Assembly (NCBI GenBank): GCA_030612385.1 | Contig: JAUWNZ010000111.1 | Coordinates: forward strand, 1-5,117 | Direction of reading: 5' to 3' | DNA: 5,117 bases | Source of the DNA: Pseudomonadota bacterium | Lineage (GTDB): Bacteria > Desulfobacterota > Syntrophia > Syntrophales > JADFWA01 | Shown: piece by piece, positions 4,852 through 5,117 of the stretch | Position numbering within the stretch: the stretch's first letter is position 1 | How the letters are laid out: each line of letters opens with the position of its first letter | Position numbers and translations under genes: made by a program | Notes under the pieces: generated by a model | What the model saw: the letters and a program-made list of their open reading frames with translations, nothing else | What the model was told of the DNA's origin: nothing | The model's database searches: none

Positions 4852-5117
4852 CGCAAATCAGGAAAAGTCTTTAGTATCTTATCCACTCCCACTTCAGATA
4901 ATTCCTCAGCCGTAAGCCACTTCCCACCCTGTTTAAAAAAAGATGAAATTTGAAGGATGTTTTCCAGGAGCGAACCCTGAGTTCTGTCGAAAATACCTTT
5001 CCATACCAGCGCCCCATCGCTGACCCTTATCAGATATATGCCGAAAGCAACAGAAGCAGGTTTCTCAACAGAATAAGGATATCCCTTTCTTTCCCTGTAA
5101 CGATAAACATATCCCAT
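4848..5117 (-). CDS. C-terminal 89 residues of an unrecognised conserved protein, possibly envelope lipoprotein-like; 5' end probably outside the window
   Basis: The frame is open to the right edge, and an ATG happens to sit on the last three bases. With no upstream sequence visible this may well be an internal methionine. The visible part has an aromatic and basic strand (MGYVYRYRERKGYPYSVEKP), then ASVAFGIYLIRVSDGALVWKGIFDRTQ, and ends in a helical segment with KQGGKWLTAEELSEVGVDKILKTFP. The alternation of hydrophobic residues and the phrase RVSDGALVWKGIFD recall C-terminal beta strands of small outer-membrane lipoproteins of the CsgG/LpoB/TolB-N kind, in which a compound is described as added to an existing complex. 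That resemblance is an impression, not a domain assignment. No signal peptide or membrane segment is visible. The stop codon is part of a GTAACTGCTCA repeat. Function is unknown. Confidence 0.75.
   Translation of the reverse strand: MGYVYRYRERKGYPYSVEKPASVAFGIYLIRVSDGALVWKGIFDRTQGSLLENILQISSFFKQGGKWLTAEELSEVGVDKILKTFPDLR

Overview
The window is a bacterial chromosomal segment in which every recognisable gene lies on the minus strand. Read in transcription order (high to low coordinate) it holds: the 3' end of an unrecognised, possibly envelope-associated protein (5117-4848); a 468-base gene-free stretch full of short repeats (4847-4380); hisA for histidine biosynthesis (4379-3624); a HIT-family nucleotide hydrolase of the HINT branch (3487-3143); a compact promoter region (3142-3040); dnaG, the replication primase (3039-1264); and rpoD, the primary sigma factor, which runs off the left edge inside region 2 (1163-1). 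The rpoD reading frame is open from its ATG to base 1 with no frameshift.

The dnaG-rpoD pair is the core of the classical macromolecular synthesis operon, which couples replication priming and transcription initiation. The usual leading gene rpsU is not next to dnaG; a HIT gene and hisA are. A well-formed sigma-70 promoter (TTGACA, 16-base spacer, TATATT) sits between the HIT stop codon and dnaG, so dnaG-rpoD can be transcribed independently of hisA-HIT.

The sigma factor has a long spacer between regions 1.2 and 2.1. Together with the style of its N-terminus, the moderately AT-rich composition and the kind of intergenic repeats, this suggests a deltaproteobacterial (Desulfobacterota-like) genome. 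That placement is an inference from pattern recognition, not a search result.

The genes are ordinary housekeeping genes, and I see no new defence, mobile or biosynthetic system. What is unusual is between the genes. The spacers are a mosaic of short repeat families: an 11-base motif GTAACTRCTCA that coincides with the 3' ends of three of the four genes whose ends are visible, degenerate TGAACCG/CGGTTCA heptamer arrays in inverted orientation, small perfect palindromes, and a degenerate GTGTAATT-GTGGAT repeat. In two genes the 11-base motif supplies the stop codon, and in hisA it is read through as extra C-terminal codons.
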